The position numbers and the translations under genes were made by a program. The notes under the pieces are model-generated. The model did no database searches. It saw nothing but the letters and a program-made list of their open reading frames with translations, and was not told the origin of the DNA. Positions 1-5,976 of a stretch of DNA of 6,982 nt are shown one piece after another. The DNA is from Myxococcales bacterium (GTDB lineage Bacteria; Myxococcota; Polyangia; Fen-1088): assembly GCA_003159055.1 (NCBI GenBank), contig PMLH01000189.1, positions 8,692 through 15,673 of the forward strand, in the 5' to 3' direction. Numbering within the stretch: position 1 is the stretch's first letter; every line of letters starts with the position of its first letter.

Positions 1-167
1 TCCAGGTTTTCGGCAACCTTGCGCTGCCCGATGAATTCCGTGAACGAGCGTGGCCGGAGTGCGGATTCTTCGTCGGCGGCGGTGGCCTCCTCGACCTTTT
101 CGCCCGACAGGACCCGCTCGTCGGTGGGCGGCGCAACGTCGCCGTCGTCGTGCTTTCTGCGTGCCAC
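1..167 (-). CDS. ruvB: Holliday junction branch-migration helicase RuvB, N-terminal fragment
   Basis: Only the first 55 codons (plus two bases) lie in the window; the gene runs off the left edge. RuvB is the AAA+ motor that RuvA loads on Holliday junctions to drive branch migration in the cytoplasm. The call rests on the segment LRPRSFTEFIGQRKVAENL, which matches the family pattern 'LRP..L.E.IGQ..v...L' just before the Walker A region, and on its position after ruvA. The start is GTG at 167. Its G is the last base of the ruvA TAG stop (TAGTG), and a GAGGAGA Shine-Dalgarno lies inside the last ruvA codons, so translation is probably coupled. The N-terminus is about 15 residues longer and more charged (RRKHDD...) than in E. 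coli RuvB. Walker A/B and the sensor motifs are outside the window and cannot be checked. Confidence 0.93.
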   Translation of the reverse strand, partial: MARRKHDDGDVAPPTDERVLSGEKVEEATAADEESALRPRSFTEFIGQRKVAENL

Positions 168-766
168 TACTTTCTCCTCAGAAGACCGAGCGCCTGCTTG
201 ATGAGGTCGGTCACCGGATGGCTGTCGTCAAGCTTGGCCAACACCGAATCGAATTCCGAGGGTTTGTAGCCGAGCGCAGTCAGCGCGGCGTGGACCTCGC
301 CGATGCGCCCCGCTGGAACGATCGACGGCAGATAGCCAACAGGCGCAGCGTCCTTGCCGGCCACACCAATCTTGTCACGCAACTCGATCGCGATTCGCTC
401 CGCGGTCTTGCGACCTACGCCGCGGATCTTGACCAGGGTCGCGATGTCGGCGGCGGCAATCGCGCGCACCAAATCCCCGAGCGGGAGGCTGGACAAAATC
501 GCCAGCGCGACCTTGGGACCCACGCCTTGCACGGACAGCAATGTCTCGAAAACCCGCCGCTCTTCGACATCGCAGAAGCCGTAGAGCTGCGTGGGCCCGT
601 CCTTGACCACGTGGGTGTGAATCAGCAAGAACGCGGTCGAGCCGAGCGGCGGCAACGCGCGCTGTGCGGCCGACGTTAGCGTCACGGCGTAGCCAACGCC
701 GCTGGCCTCAATCACGGCCGAATCGGGACCACTTTCCAGAACTGCTCCGCGCAACGATGCGATCAT
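167..766 (-). CDS. ruvA: Holliday junction DNA-binding protein RuvA
   Basis: RuvA binds four-way junctions as a tetramer, holds them open and square, and recruits the RuvB motor. The 199-residue product is close to the usual length (about 200). An N-terminal OB-fold (about 1-64) opens with MIASLRGAV. Two helix-hairpin-helix motifs follow: VQGVGPKVALAIL near 79-91 and VKIRGVGRKTAERI near 112-125. A flexible linker (about 135-152) leads to the C-terminal RuvB-binding domain (about 153-198, ALTALGYKPSEFDSVL). The ATG at 766 follows the ruvC stop by 9 bp and has no clear Shine-Dalgarno, so it probably depends on coupling to ruvC. Oddity: the acidic-pin pair, Glu55-Asp56 in E. coli, aligns with Lys55-Asp56 here. 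Product and boundaries are secure. Confidence 0.97.
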   Translation of the reverse strand: MIASLRGAVLESGPDSAVIEASGVGYAVTLTSAAQRALPPLGSTAFLLIHTHVVKDGPTQLYGFCDVEERRVFETLLSVQGVGPKVALAILSSLPLGDLVRAIAAADIATLVKIRGVGRKTAERIAIELRDKIGVAGKDAAPVGYLPSIVPAGRIGEVHAALTALGYKPSEFDSVLAKLDDSHPVTDLIKQALGLLRRK

Positions 767-775
767 GGCTACGCA

Positions 776-1312
776 TCATCGCACAGGGGCCCGCCGAGAT
801 CGCGTTTCAGCTTTGGTCAAGGCCAGGTTCTGATGACGGGCATGGCAAATCGCAATGGCCAGAGCGTCGGCCGCGTCGGGCTCCGGGACGCGCCGCAAGG
901 AAAGCAGCGCCCGCACCAGGTAGCCGATCTGATCTTTCGTGGCAGCGCCGTGGCCAACAATGGTCCGCTTCACGCGCGCTGGGGCGTATCCCGACACCGG
1001 CAGCCCCGCGTCAGTCACGATGAACGACACAACCCCGCGGGCTTCGCCGAGCGCCAGCGTCGACTGCACGTTCTTGCCGTAGAACGCCTGCTCCATCGCG
1101 ACTTCGTCCGGGTGCAGCTCCGCGACCAGCTCGCGCAAGCCGCGACCGATGGTCATCAGGCGTTCCGGCCGCGCGAGACCAGCCGGCGCGGAGATCACCC
1201 CGCATTCGACGTACGACAACTGAGCCGGACCGGTGCGATCGATGACCCCATAGCCCAGCCGCAGCGATCCCGGATCGATCCCCAGAATGCGCACGCGGCC
1301 GGGTGCCGGCAT
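776..1312 (-). CDS. ruvC: Crossover junction endodeoxyribonuclease RuvC
   Basis: RuvC is the dimeric, Mg-dependent resolvase that nicks two strands of a Holliday junction to finish recombination. The 178-residue product has an RNase H-like fold signature. Four acidic residues match the E. coli catalytic set (7, 66, 138, 141): Asp13 in ILGIDPG, Glu74 in AMEQAFYGKN, and Asp146 and Asp149 in PDAADALAIAICHA. Their spacing is near identical. The reading frame stays open upstream to 1429, but that stretch lies inside yebC. The ATG at 1312 is chosen because AGGAGG at 1323-1328 lies 10 bases before it and family homology begins there (RILGIDPG). The gene starts 16 bp after the yebC stop and ends 9 bp before ruvA. 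The basic tail (ETRSRRAPVR) is not conserved in the family, as far as I know. Confidence 0.97.
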   Translation of the reverse strand: MPAPGRVRILGIDPGSLRLGYGVIDRTGPAQLSYVECGVISAPAGLARPERLMTIGRGLRELVAELHPDEVAMEQAFYGKNVQSTLALGEARGVVSFIVTDAGLPVSGYAPARVKRTIVGHGAATKDQIGYLVRALLSLRRVPEPDAADALAIAICHARHQNLALTKAETRSRRAPVR

Positions 1313-1322
1313 CGGGCGAACG

Positions 1323-1328
1323 CCTCCT
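1323..1328 (-). promoter_or_regulatory. Shine-Dalgarno of ruvC
   Basis: AGGAGG on the minus strand, 10 bases before the ATG at 1312 and immediately after the yebC TAG stop (1329-1331). It decides the ruvC start against the longer open frame reaching to 1429. Confidence 0.8.
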
Positions 1329-2075
1329 CTAGCCGACTTTTTCGAGATCGGCCTCGTCGACGTCGAGGTTCGAATAGACGTTCTGCACGTCGTCGTTGTC
1401 TTCGAGCGCGTCGAGCAGCTTGAGAGCAACCTCGGCGTCGCGACCCGCCAGGTGAACCTTGTTCTGCGGAACCATCGCGACTTCGGCTGTCACTGGGTCC
1501 GGCATGCCGGCGGCCTTGAGGCCATCGCGGATGCGCTCGAATTCCTTCGGCTCGGTCACTACCGTGAGCACGTCTTCCTCGACCCGCACGTCGTCCGCAC
1601 CCAGCTCAATGGCGGCGTCGGTGACCTTGTTCTCGTCCACCGCGGACTTGTCGTAGGCCACCACGCCCAACTTCTTGAACATGTACGCCACCGAGCCCGA
1701 GCTACCGAGGTTGCCGTTGCCCTTGGTCAGAATGTTTCGAATCTCGCCCGTGGTACGGTTCCGGTTGTCGGTCATGATTTCCATCAAAATCGCCGTCCCC
1801 CCCGGGCCGTACGCCTCGAAGTTGAATTCCTCGTAGGTCACGCCTTCGAGCTCGCCCGTGCCCTTCTTGATGGCACGATCGATCGTGTCGTTGGGCATGT
1901 TGGCCCCTCGCGCTTTGTCGACGGCGGTCCGCAGGCGCGGGTTGCCGTTGATGTCGCCACTCGATCGGGCCGCGACGGTGATCTCCTTGATCAGTTTCGT
2001 CCAGACCTTGGACTTCTTGGCGTCCGACGCGCCCTTCTTGTGCTTGATTTTGGACCATCTATTGTGACCGGACAT
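1329..2075 (-). CDS. yebC: YebC/PmpR/TACO1-family protein
   Basis: The 248-residue product is a full-length YebC-family protein. Members have been described as DNA-binding regulators (PmpR), and the mitochondrial homologue TACO1 is a translation factor; more recent work links bacterial members to relief of ribosome stalling. Which role applies here cannot be read from sequence. Hallmarks visible: the N-terminus MSGHNRWSKIKHKKG, NPRLRTAVDKARGANMP (45-61), EAYGPGG (87-93), TDNRNRT (102-108) and GNLGSSGSVAYMF (121-133). The C-terminus is acidic. Start choice: ATG 2075 matches the conserved family N-terminus, but an in-frame GTG at 2081 is better spaced (9 bases) from the GAAAGG at 2091-2096, so two extra residues are possible. 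It leads the yebC-ruvC-ruvA-ruvB cluster, an order found in many bacteria. Confidence 0.96.
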   Translation of the reverse strand: MSGHNRWSKIKHKKGASDAKKSKVWTKLIKEITVAARSSGDINGNPRLRTAVDKARGANMPNDTIDRAIKKGTGELEGVTYEEFNFEAYGPGGTAILMEIMTDNRNRTTGEIRNILTKGNGNLGSSGSVAYMFKKLGVVAYDKSAVDENKVTDAAIELGADDVRVEEDVLTVVTEPKEFERIRDGLKAAGMPDPVTAEVAMVPQNKVHLAGRDAEVALKLLDALEDNDDVQNVYSNLDVDEADLEKVG

Positions 2076-2090
2076 GGCCACTATCTAACA

Positions 2091-2096
2091 CCTTTC
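2091..2096 (-). promoter_or_regulatory. Shine-Dalgarno-like site of yebC
   Basis: GAAAGG on the minus strand. It lies 9 bases before GTG 2081 and 15 bases before ATG 2075. The spacing favours the GTG, while family conservation favours the ATG. The 80 bp between yebC and the upstream lipoprotein gene hold no promoter I would defend. Confidence 0.45.
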
Positions 2097-2155
2097 TTTG
2101 CAAAAAATCGCTGAAAGCGCGAGTTGCGCGTTCGATAGCACAGCTGGCCAGGCAG

Positions 2156-3385
2156 TCACCAACCAGGGGTCGGGGCGCTGGGGGTGTTACTCCACGCGTC
2201 GACCGCGTCACACGCGTCGACCGAGACGCGTTTGGTGGATTTTCCGGACCACGCGGTCGCGCTGGCGTCCACCCAGCCGCCGTACTGACTGACAACTTGG
2301 CCATCGGCATTGACCAGGCGGATGGCCTCGCCGGAATTGGACAGTCCATGGCTGCCGATGCGGCCTGTCACGTGTACCAGAAGCGTGCCCTCGGCCGGTG
2401 CGGGATCCTTTCCATCAGCGGGATTGTACGCGTCGCTGACAATGAGCGCGTACGCGCCCGGGGGCAGTGCGACGTCGGGCAGGATGTCCTTGCCTGCCTT
2501 GTCTTCCACGGACCAGCCGCCCAAGGCCACCATGGCCGCGCTGGCGTTGTACAGCTCGACGAATTCCTGCGTGGTTTCCGAGCCGACAGGGTTGGCCAGC
2601 ACTTCCGTGATGACCACGCGCGGGATCGGCGGCGGCAGGGCGAAAACCAGCGGCGCAGACATGGCTTGGTTGCCCGATCGATCCGCGATGCACGCCACAG
2701 CCTGAGCATGCGGGTCTGCAGGCAAATCGGGTAGCCGCTGCGAAAAATCGAGTGTCAGCCCGACGCTCGCCGAAACCAGCGCGGTTTCCACACCGTTTGA
2801 GCTCAGCGCCACCTGCCCACGCACTTGCTCGTCGGCGGCCACGTGCACGGTGGCGCAACCTTCGGCAACCTGCAAGGTGAAAGCTTCCACCCGCGGCGCG
2901 AAAAGGTCGGTGGCGGCACCGGTGGTAAACGAACCCGCATCGCCCGCCTGAACCGGTTTGCCGTCGAGAAACTGCAGAGCATTGGCAGGGACCTCGACCG
3001 TGTACGCCGTGAAGGCCGCCAATTCGGCGGCGAGGCTCATGGCATAGCATTTGGCAGCACAGGGGATTTCTGCGCCGAGTTGCAACGACATGGGGTTCGG
3101 CGAGCCGGCCGGCTGCAGCAGCGCGCCCGGCCCCGCACCGGCAGCCATGACCGCCTCGGGGAAGCGCAGCACCACGCTTGCCAGATTGGTGGCTATGTCG
3201 GCCGCCCCCGACGGAGGGTCCACCAGTTGGCCACTCTGCGGATTGCCGGACGAGCCCGAAAGCTGGCCGTCGCCCCCTTCGGCGCCCGCGGCCACGGTGT
3301 GTTCCTTCTGCAGATCGGTTTCGGGGCTGCAGGCGAGGAGCAACAGGCACGCGTCCAACAACGTTCGCAACTGGAAAGTATGCAT
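2156..3385 (-). CDS. Lipoprotein with Ig-like (Big_5 type) domain and C-terminal lamin-tail domain
   Basis: Predicted exported lipoprotein of 409 residues. The N-terminus MHTFQLRTLLDACLLLLAC is a short type II signal peptide with lipobox L-L-A-C and Cys19 as lipidation site. A Gly/Ser-rich acidic stretch (about 30-53) follows. Next comes an Ig-like region (about 55-157) with the pattern VDPPSGAADIATNLASVVLRF and a closing GSFTTG, typical of the SbsA/Big_5 type. A middle beta-rich region (about 160-250) ends in a Pro-rich linker (PPPIP). The last 150 residues (about 256-405) match the lamin-tail domain: VVITEVLANPVGSETTQEF, then VELYN, GGWSVED and SNSGEAIRL. The family is often found on secreted or surface proteins, with a presumed adhesive or structural role; no enzyme motif is visible. 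The frame is open to 3490, but the signal peptide fixes ATG 3385. It has no Shine-Dalgarno; a GATAAT seven bases upstream suggests a leaderless message. Confidence 0.85.
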   Translation of the reverse strand: MHTFQLRTLLDACLLLLACSPETDLQKEHTVAAGAEGGDGQLSGSSGNPQSGQLVDPPSGAADIATNLASVVLRFPEAVMAAGAGPGALLQPAGSPNPMSLQLGAEIPCAAKCYAMSLAAELAAFTAYTVEVPANALQFLDGKPVQAGDAGSFTTGAATDLFAPRVEAFTLQVAEGCATVHVAADEQVRGQVALSSNGVETALVSASVGLTLDFSQRLPDLPADPHAQAVACIADRSGNQAMSAPLVFALPPPIPRVVITEVLANPVGSETTQEFVELYNASAAMVALGGWSVEDKAGKDILPDVALPPGAYALIVSDAYNPADGKDPAPAEGTLLVHVTGRIGSHGLSNSGEAIRLVNADGQVVSQYGGWVDASATAWSGKSTKRVSVDACDAVDAWSNTPSAPTPGW

Positions 3386-3392
3386 CGCCCGA

Positions 3393-3398
3393 ATTATC
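3393..3398 (-). promoter_or_regulatory. Putative -10 element of the lamin-tail lipoprotein gene
   Basis: GATAAT on the minus strand differs from TATAAT at one position. Exactly seven bases separate it from ATG 3385, so transcription would begin at or next to the start codon, in keeping with the absent Shine-Dalgarno. I see no good -35 hexamer 16-18 bp upstream; the dyad at 3398-3426 fills that space, which would suit an activator-dependent or repressible promoter. Confidence 0.35.
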
Positions 3399-3426
3399 GG
3401 CAAGCCGGCCAAAGTGTTGCTTGCCG
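3398..3426. repeat. Perfect 8-bp inverted repeat in the divergent lipoprotein-hemW region
   Basis: CGGCAAGC (3398-3405) and GCTTGCCG (3419-3426) are perfect reverse complements with a 13-base spacer. The dyad abuts the putative -10 of the lipoprotein gene, its centre falling near -27 relative to the inferred start point. This is where an operator would lie. No T-run follows on either strand, so it does not look like a terminator. The function as a binding site is inference. Confidence 0.4.
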
Positions 3427-3495
3427 GCGTGCCTTCGAGAGGCGAGCCGTTGCGCCTGCCCTTGGCGAAGACGGCCGTCCAATAGCACACTCGTC

Positions 3496-3510
3496 GGAGG
3501 AAATCGGATG
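3496..3510 (+). promoter_or_regulatory. Strong Shine-Dalgarno plus ATG, out of frame with hemW
   Basis: GGAGG (3496-3500) is followed after seven bases by ATG 3508-3510, the best initiation signal before hemW. That ATG is in another frame; its reading frame (to 4191) is an Arg-rich shadow of hemW with no protein-like character. It may serve a short upstream cistron or ribosome loading, or mark a one-base error that hides the true hemW N-terminus. Confidence 0.4.
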
Positions 3511-3541
3511 AGGCTGCACCATCGCCGCCGCTGCTCTATTC

Positions 3542-4774
3542 TTGGTGCAGGTGACCACGCCTATTCGAAAACCAGACTCCGTCTACGCCGCCAGCGACGC
3601 CGCCGACGCCTCGCGGGCGCTCGGCGTCTACGTGCATTTTCCGTTTTGCAGTTCGCGATGCCCCTACTGCGACTTTGCGGTCGTGGTCAGCCCGACGATT
3701 CCCCACGACGCCTATGCGGATGCGGTCATCGAAGAGCTGGCGGCGCGGGCGGCGGGTTTCGCGGGGCTGCCGCTCGTGTCGATTTACTTCGGCGGGGGCA
3801 CGCCGGGACTTTGGCGCCCGGATGCGCTGGCGCGCGTGGTGGACCAAGTCCAGTCGCGCTTTTCGCGGACGGCGAAGGAAATCACGGTCGAGGCGAATCC
3901 GGGCGATCTCGATCCTGCACGCCTGACAGCGCTGCGCGATGTGGGCGTGAACCGGATTTCGTTTGGCGCCCAGGCGTTCAAGGACGATCTGCTCCGGCGC
4001 ATCGGGCGCAGGCACTCTGCGGCGGCGATTCCGGCGGCATTCGACGCTGCTCGGCTGGCTGGGTTCGACAACCTCTGCGCGGACCTGATGTTCGGGCTGC
4101 CGGGGCAGGGCATGGACGACTGGCACGCGTCGCTGGCTGCTTTGTGTGCGCTCGGTCCGGAGCACATCACGGCGTATGCCTTGACGGTTGAAGCGAACAC
4201 CCGTTTCGGATCCCTGGAACGCGCAGGAAAACTGGCGCGGCCGGGGGACGACGCGGTGGCCGCGATGTATTCGCTGTGCGACGAAATGCTGACCGCCGCC
4301 GGGTACGAGCACTACGAAATTTCTTCCTACGCGCGCCCCGGACGACGCGCGGTCCACAACTCCCTGTACTGGACCCTCGATGCGTACCTCGGACTGGGCG
4401 CCTCGGCGGCTTCGTTTCGACCCCTGGCAACCGGCACCGGATGGCGAATCACCAATCCGCGCTCGCTGCGGACGTACCTCGCGGAAGCGGGCGCGAGCGC
4501 AGAAGCTCCGCCGTCGGCCGACATCGAACGCCGATCGCCGGCACAAGTCGAAGATGAGGCGATTTGGCTCGGCCTGCGCATGTCGGACGGGGTGGACCGC
4601 CAAGCGCACGCCCGTCGCTACGGCCAAGATCCGCTCGCCCTGCCGGAACGGCGAGCGGGAGCCGAAACGTGCACCGCCGCGGGTTGGCTGGAGGTCACGC
4701 CGAACCGAATTCGCCTGACCCGGGCTGGCTTGCTGTTTGCTGACGAGGTGGCCGTGCGCCTGGGTCGGCGCTGA
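3542..4774 (+). CDS. hemW: Haem chaperone HemW (radical SAM, coproporphyrinogen oxidase-like)
   Basis: HemW binds haem and an iron-sulfur cluster and hands haem to respiratory enzymes; it was long misnamed as oxygen-independent coproporphyrinogen III oxidase. The radical SAM motif is HFPFCSSRCPYCDF, with Cys36, Cys40 and Cys43. The residue after Cys43 is Asp, as in HemW, where HemN has a fourth Cys in CxxxCxxCxC. Further marks are YFGGGTP (82-88), VEANPGD (116-122), DLMFGLPGQ (181-189), HYEISSYARPG (257-267), HNSLYW (272-277), GLGASAAS (284-291) and a C-terminal HemN_C-type winged helix ending RLTRAGLLFADEV. At up to 410 residues it is slightly long because of about 27 variable N-terminal residues. 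The start is uncertain: TTG 3542, GTG 3545 and GTG 3551 are in frame, none with a Shine-Dalgarno, and an in-frame TGA at 3509 caps extension. It converges on the cytochrome lipoprotein gene. Confidence 0.93.
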   Translation: MVQVTTPIRKPDSVYAASDAADASRALGVYVHFPFCSSRCPYCDFAVVVSPTIPHDAYADAVIEELAARAAGFAGLPLVSIYFGGGTPGLWRPDALARVVDQVQSRFSRTAKEITVEANPGDLDPARLTALRDVGVNRISFGAQAFKDDLLRRIGRRHSAAAIPAAFDAARLAGFDNLCADLMFGLPGQGMDDWHASLAALCALGPEHITAYALTVEANTRFGSLERAGKLARPGDDAVAAMYSLCDEMLTAAGYEHYEISSYARPGRRAVHNSLYWTLDAYLGLGASAASFRPLATGTGWRITNPRSLRTYLAEAGASAEAPPSADIERRSPAQVEDEAIWLGLRMSDGVDRQAHARRYGQDPLALPERRAGAETCTAAGWLEVTPNRIRLTRAGLLFADEVAVRLGRR

Positions 4775-4783
4775 TCGCAGAAA

Positions 4784-5500
4784 TCAGTTGTTCTGCTCGC
4801 CCTGGCTGACCCAGGTTTGGAAAAGCTGCTTGTTCGCAGCCGAAAGTGATCCGCCGACCGGCATGATTCCATTCTGAATGGCGGAGTTGGCCGCCGTGGC
4901 GTTTGACTTGACCCCCGCGTAGCTGCTGAGATCGACGCCGGCGCTTGGGCTGGATTTGCCATGGCAACTCGTGCAGTTCGCATTCAGCATGGGCTGAATC
5001 TGCTTTGAAAAGCTCACCGTCGCGGAACCTCCAGCATCGGAGTTTCCGCCCGAGCCGCCAGTGACTTTGCTGTCTGCCCCTGCATCCTTCTCAACGGAGC
5101 TTCCGCCCTGTCCCCCGGACGAGCCTCCCACCGATCCGCTCCCGCCGGTCGCGACGCTTGTCCCACCTTGGCCGACGTTGCCTCCCGTGCCCTGGGAACC
5201 TCCGCTGCTTGAAGAGCCACCGCCACCGGGCGAGCCACCTTTTCCGCCGCTCGTGGTCGTCCCGCCTGTCCCGAGGTGTCCTCCGGCACCCGAGCTGCCA
5301 CCCGATCCACTGCTACCCCCGGCCGTGGTTTCACCGCCACTTCCAGTCCGGCCAGCTTGGCCGCCGCCGGAGCCTTGCGGCAATGTGGTTCCTTCCCCGC
5401 TGCCGCTTGCCCCCCCGGTGGGGGAATCGGAAACTGCGTTGATCGAGCAGGCTGCCACGGCCACCAGGGAGAGGGCCAGCACGGTGTGTCCTCGGGTCAT
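4784..5500 (-). CDS. Gly/Ser-rich lipoprotein with a single C-terminal c-type cytochrome domain
   Basis: Predicted lipoprotein of 238 residues. MTRGHTVLALSLVAVAAC is a type II signal peptide with lipobox V-A-A-C (Cys18). Residues about 29-160 are almost entirely Gly, Ser and Thr, an extended tether. The last 75 residues form a small cytochrome-like module: FSKQIQPMLNANCTSCHG with Cys176, Cys179 and His180 for covalent haem, and Met213 in NGIMPVGG as a plausible sixth ligand. The pattern resembles the mono-haem domains common in Myxococcota and Planctomycetes lipoproteins. The role is probably periplasmic or surface electron transfer; partners are unknown and no oxidase subunit is adjacent. 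The frame is open back to 5698, but ATG 5500 is supported by AAAGGAG eight bases upstream and by the signal peptide. hemW ends 9 bp away in convergent orientation. Confidence 0.86.
   Translation of the reverse strand: MTRGHTVLALSLVAVAACSINAVSDSPTGGASGSGEGTTLPQGSGGGQAGRTGSGGETTAGGSSGSGGSSGAGGHLGTGGTTTSGGKGGSPGGGGSSSSGGSQGTGGNVGQGGTSVATGGSGSVGGSSGGQGGSSVEKDAGADSKVTGGSGGNSDAGGSATVSFSKQIQPMLNANCTSCHGKSSPSAGVDLSSYAGVKSNATAANSAIQNGIMPVGGSLSAANKQLFQTWVSQGEQNN
5021..5416 (-). repeat. Low-complexity Gly/Ser/Thr-coding tract
   Basis: About 130 codons dominated by Gly and Ser with irregular GGS, GSGG and GGT units, forming the linker between lipidated N-terminus and cytochrome module. The units are not exact, so this is a degenerate tract and not a tandem array. 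Such tracts tend to change length between strains by slippage or recombination. The opposite strand reads as an artefactual Pro-rich frame. Confidence 0.75.
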
Positions 5501-5508
5501 CGTCAAAT

Positions 5509-5515
5509 CTCCTTT
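5509..5515 (-). promoter_or_regulatory. Shine-Dalgarno of the cytochrome lipoprotein gene
   Basis: AAAGGAG on the minus strand ends eight bases before ATG 5500. This is the strongest start signal for the gene and rules out the in-frame 66-codon extension towards 5698. Confidence 0.8.
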
Positions 5516-5669
5516 CGATCGGGCTTGGGGTGGTGCTGCGGGGTCGACATCGATTCTTGCTTTGGATGTCACGGCCGAGCTTGTGGATGCACGGGAAGAG
5601 GCGGGCAGAGCATTCAGACTCCGTAAATCCTTTTTATTGGAGTCCCCCCGGCCGTGATCGCTAATTTGC

Positions 5670-5698
5670 ATTGTTCTTTCCATCGTCAATAGGGACAA
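5670..5698 (-). promoter_or_regulatory. Putative promoter of the cytochrome lipoprotein gene
   Basis: On the minus strand TTGTCC (5693-5698) and AACAAT (5670-5675) are separated by 17 bp and each matches the sigma-70 consensus at four of six positions. A start point near 5663 would give a leader of about 160 bases. An overlapping alternative, TTGACG with AATTAG, also 17 bp apart, is about as weak. Confidence 0.25.
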
Positions 5699-5801
5699 AT
5701 CAACTCCTCTTTTCGATCACATCATTTTTGACCCAGGGCTCTCCGGACAGCTCCTGGCGCCAATGGGCGAACTGTCGTGGCCGAGCAGAGCAGCGCGACA
5801 A

Positions 5802-5841
5802 GGTGGCGAAGCCCCCGAGCCTCGCTTGTGGACTCGCCACC
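5802..5841. repeat. 8-bp inverted repeat with 24-base loop upstream of hrcA
   Basis: GGTGGCGA (5802-5809) and TCGCCACC (5834-5841) are perfect reverse complements. The left arm could also pair with CCACCT at 5853-5858 through AGGTGG (5801-5806), so two alternative hairpins are possible. There is no following T-run. It could be a protein site or a transcript structure, or chance in GC-rich DNA. Confidence 0.35.
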
Positions 5842-5947
5842 ACGCAAGGACACCACCTCGAGACGCGCCTATTGTGTCAAGGGTTCGCGCACTCAATGCC
5901 GGAACCGGCCACGGACCCGAATCCGGCTCCGGAACCTCCCAGGCGCC

Positions 5948-5976
5948 TTGGCGACGACTCGGTTTTGAGGTTAGAT
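5948..5976 (+). promoter_or_regulatory. Putative hrcA promoter next to the start codon
   Basis: TTGGCG (5948-5953) and TTAGAT (5971-5976) are 17 bp apart, matching the consensus hexamers at four and three of six positions. Seven bases then precede GTG 5984, so the message would be leaderless. The alternative is a longer leader using GAGG (5967-5970) as a Shine-Dalgarno, although its 13-base spacing is long. Confidence 0.25.

Noticed and set aside
1287..2114. Plus-strand 275-codon frame opposite yebC
   Set aside because: It lies antisense to a well-conserved gene, a common artefact in GC-rich DNA, and shows no family motif.
2102..2132. Hairpin followed by a T6 run on the minus strand after the lamin-tail gene
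   Set aside because: The stem is about four base pairs with a 5-base loop and the T-run begins several bases away, so it does not fit an intrinsic terminator well.
3419..3434. Sigma-54-like GGCACG...GC on the minus strand upstream of the lamin-tail gene
   Set aside because: The GG-to-GC spacing is one base too long and the TT before GC is missing.
3508..4191. Long plus-strand reading frame starting at ATG 3508 with a good Shine-Dalgarno
   Set aside because: Beyond its start signal the product is an Arg/Gly-rich frame-shifted shadow of hemW with no recognisable domain. HemW homology in the other frame is unambiguous.
4777..4796. GCAGAA-N8-TTCTGC hairpin between hemW and the cytochrome gene as a two-way terminator
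   Set aside because: The stem is only six base pairs and no T-run follows on either strand. A weak terminator cannot be excluded.
5061..5657. Plus-strand 198-codon Pro-rich frame
   Set aside because: It is the antisense of the Gly/Ser tract; the Pro/Leu richness is the mirror of Gly codons, with no start signal.
5886..5912. Possible CIRCE operator
   Set aside because: Only GCACTC of the left arm is present; the position expected for the right arm matches at three of nine bases.
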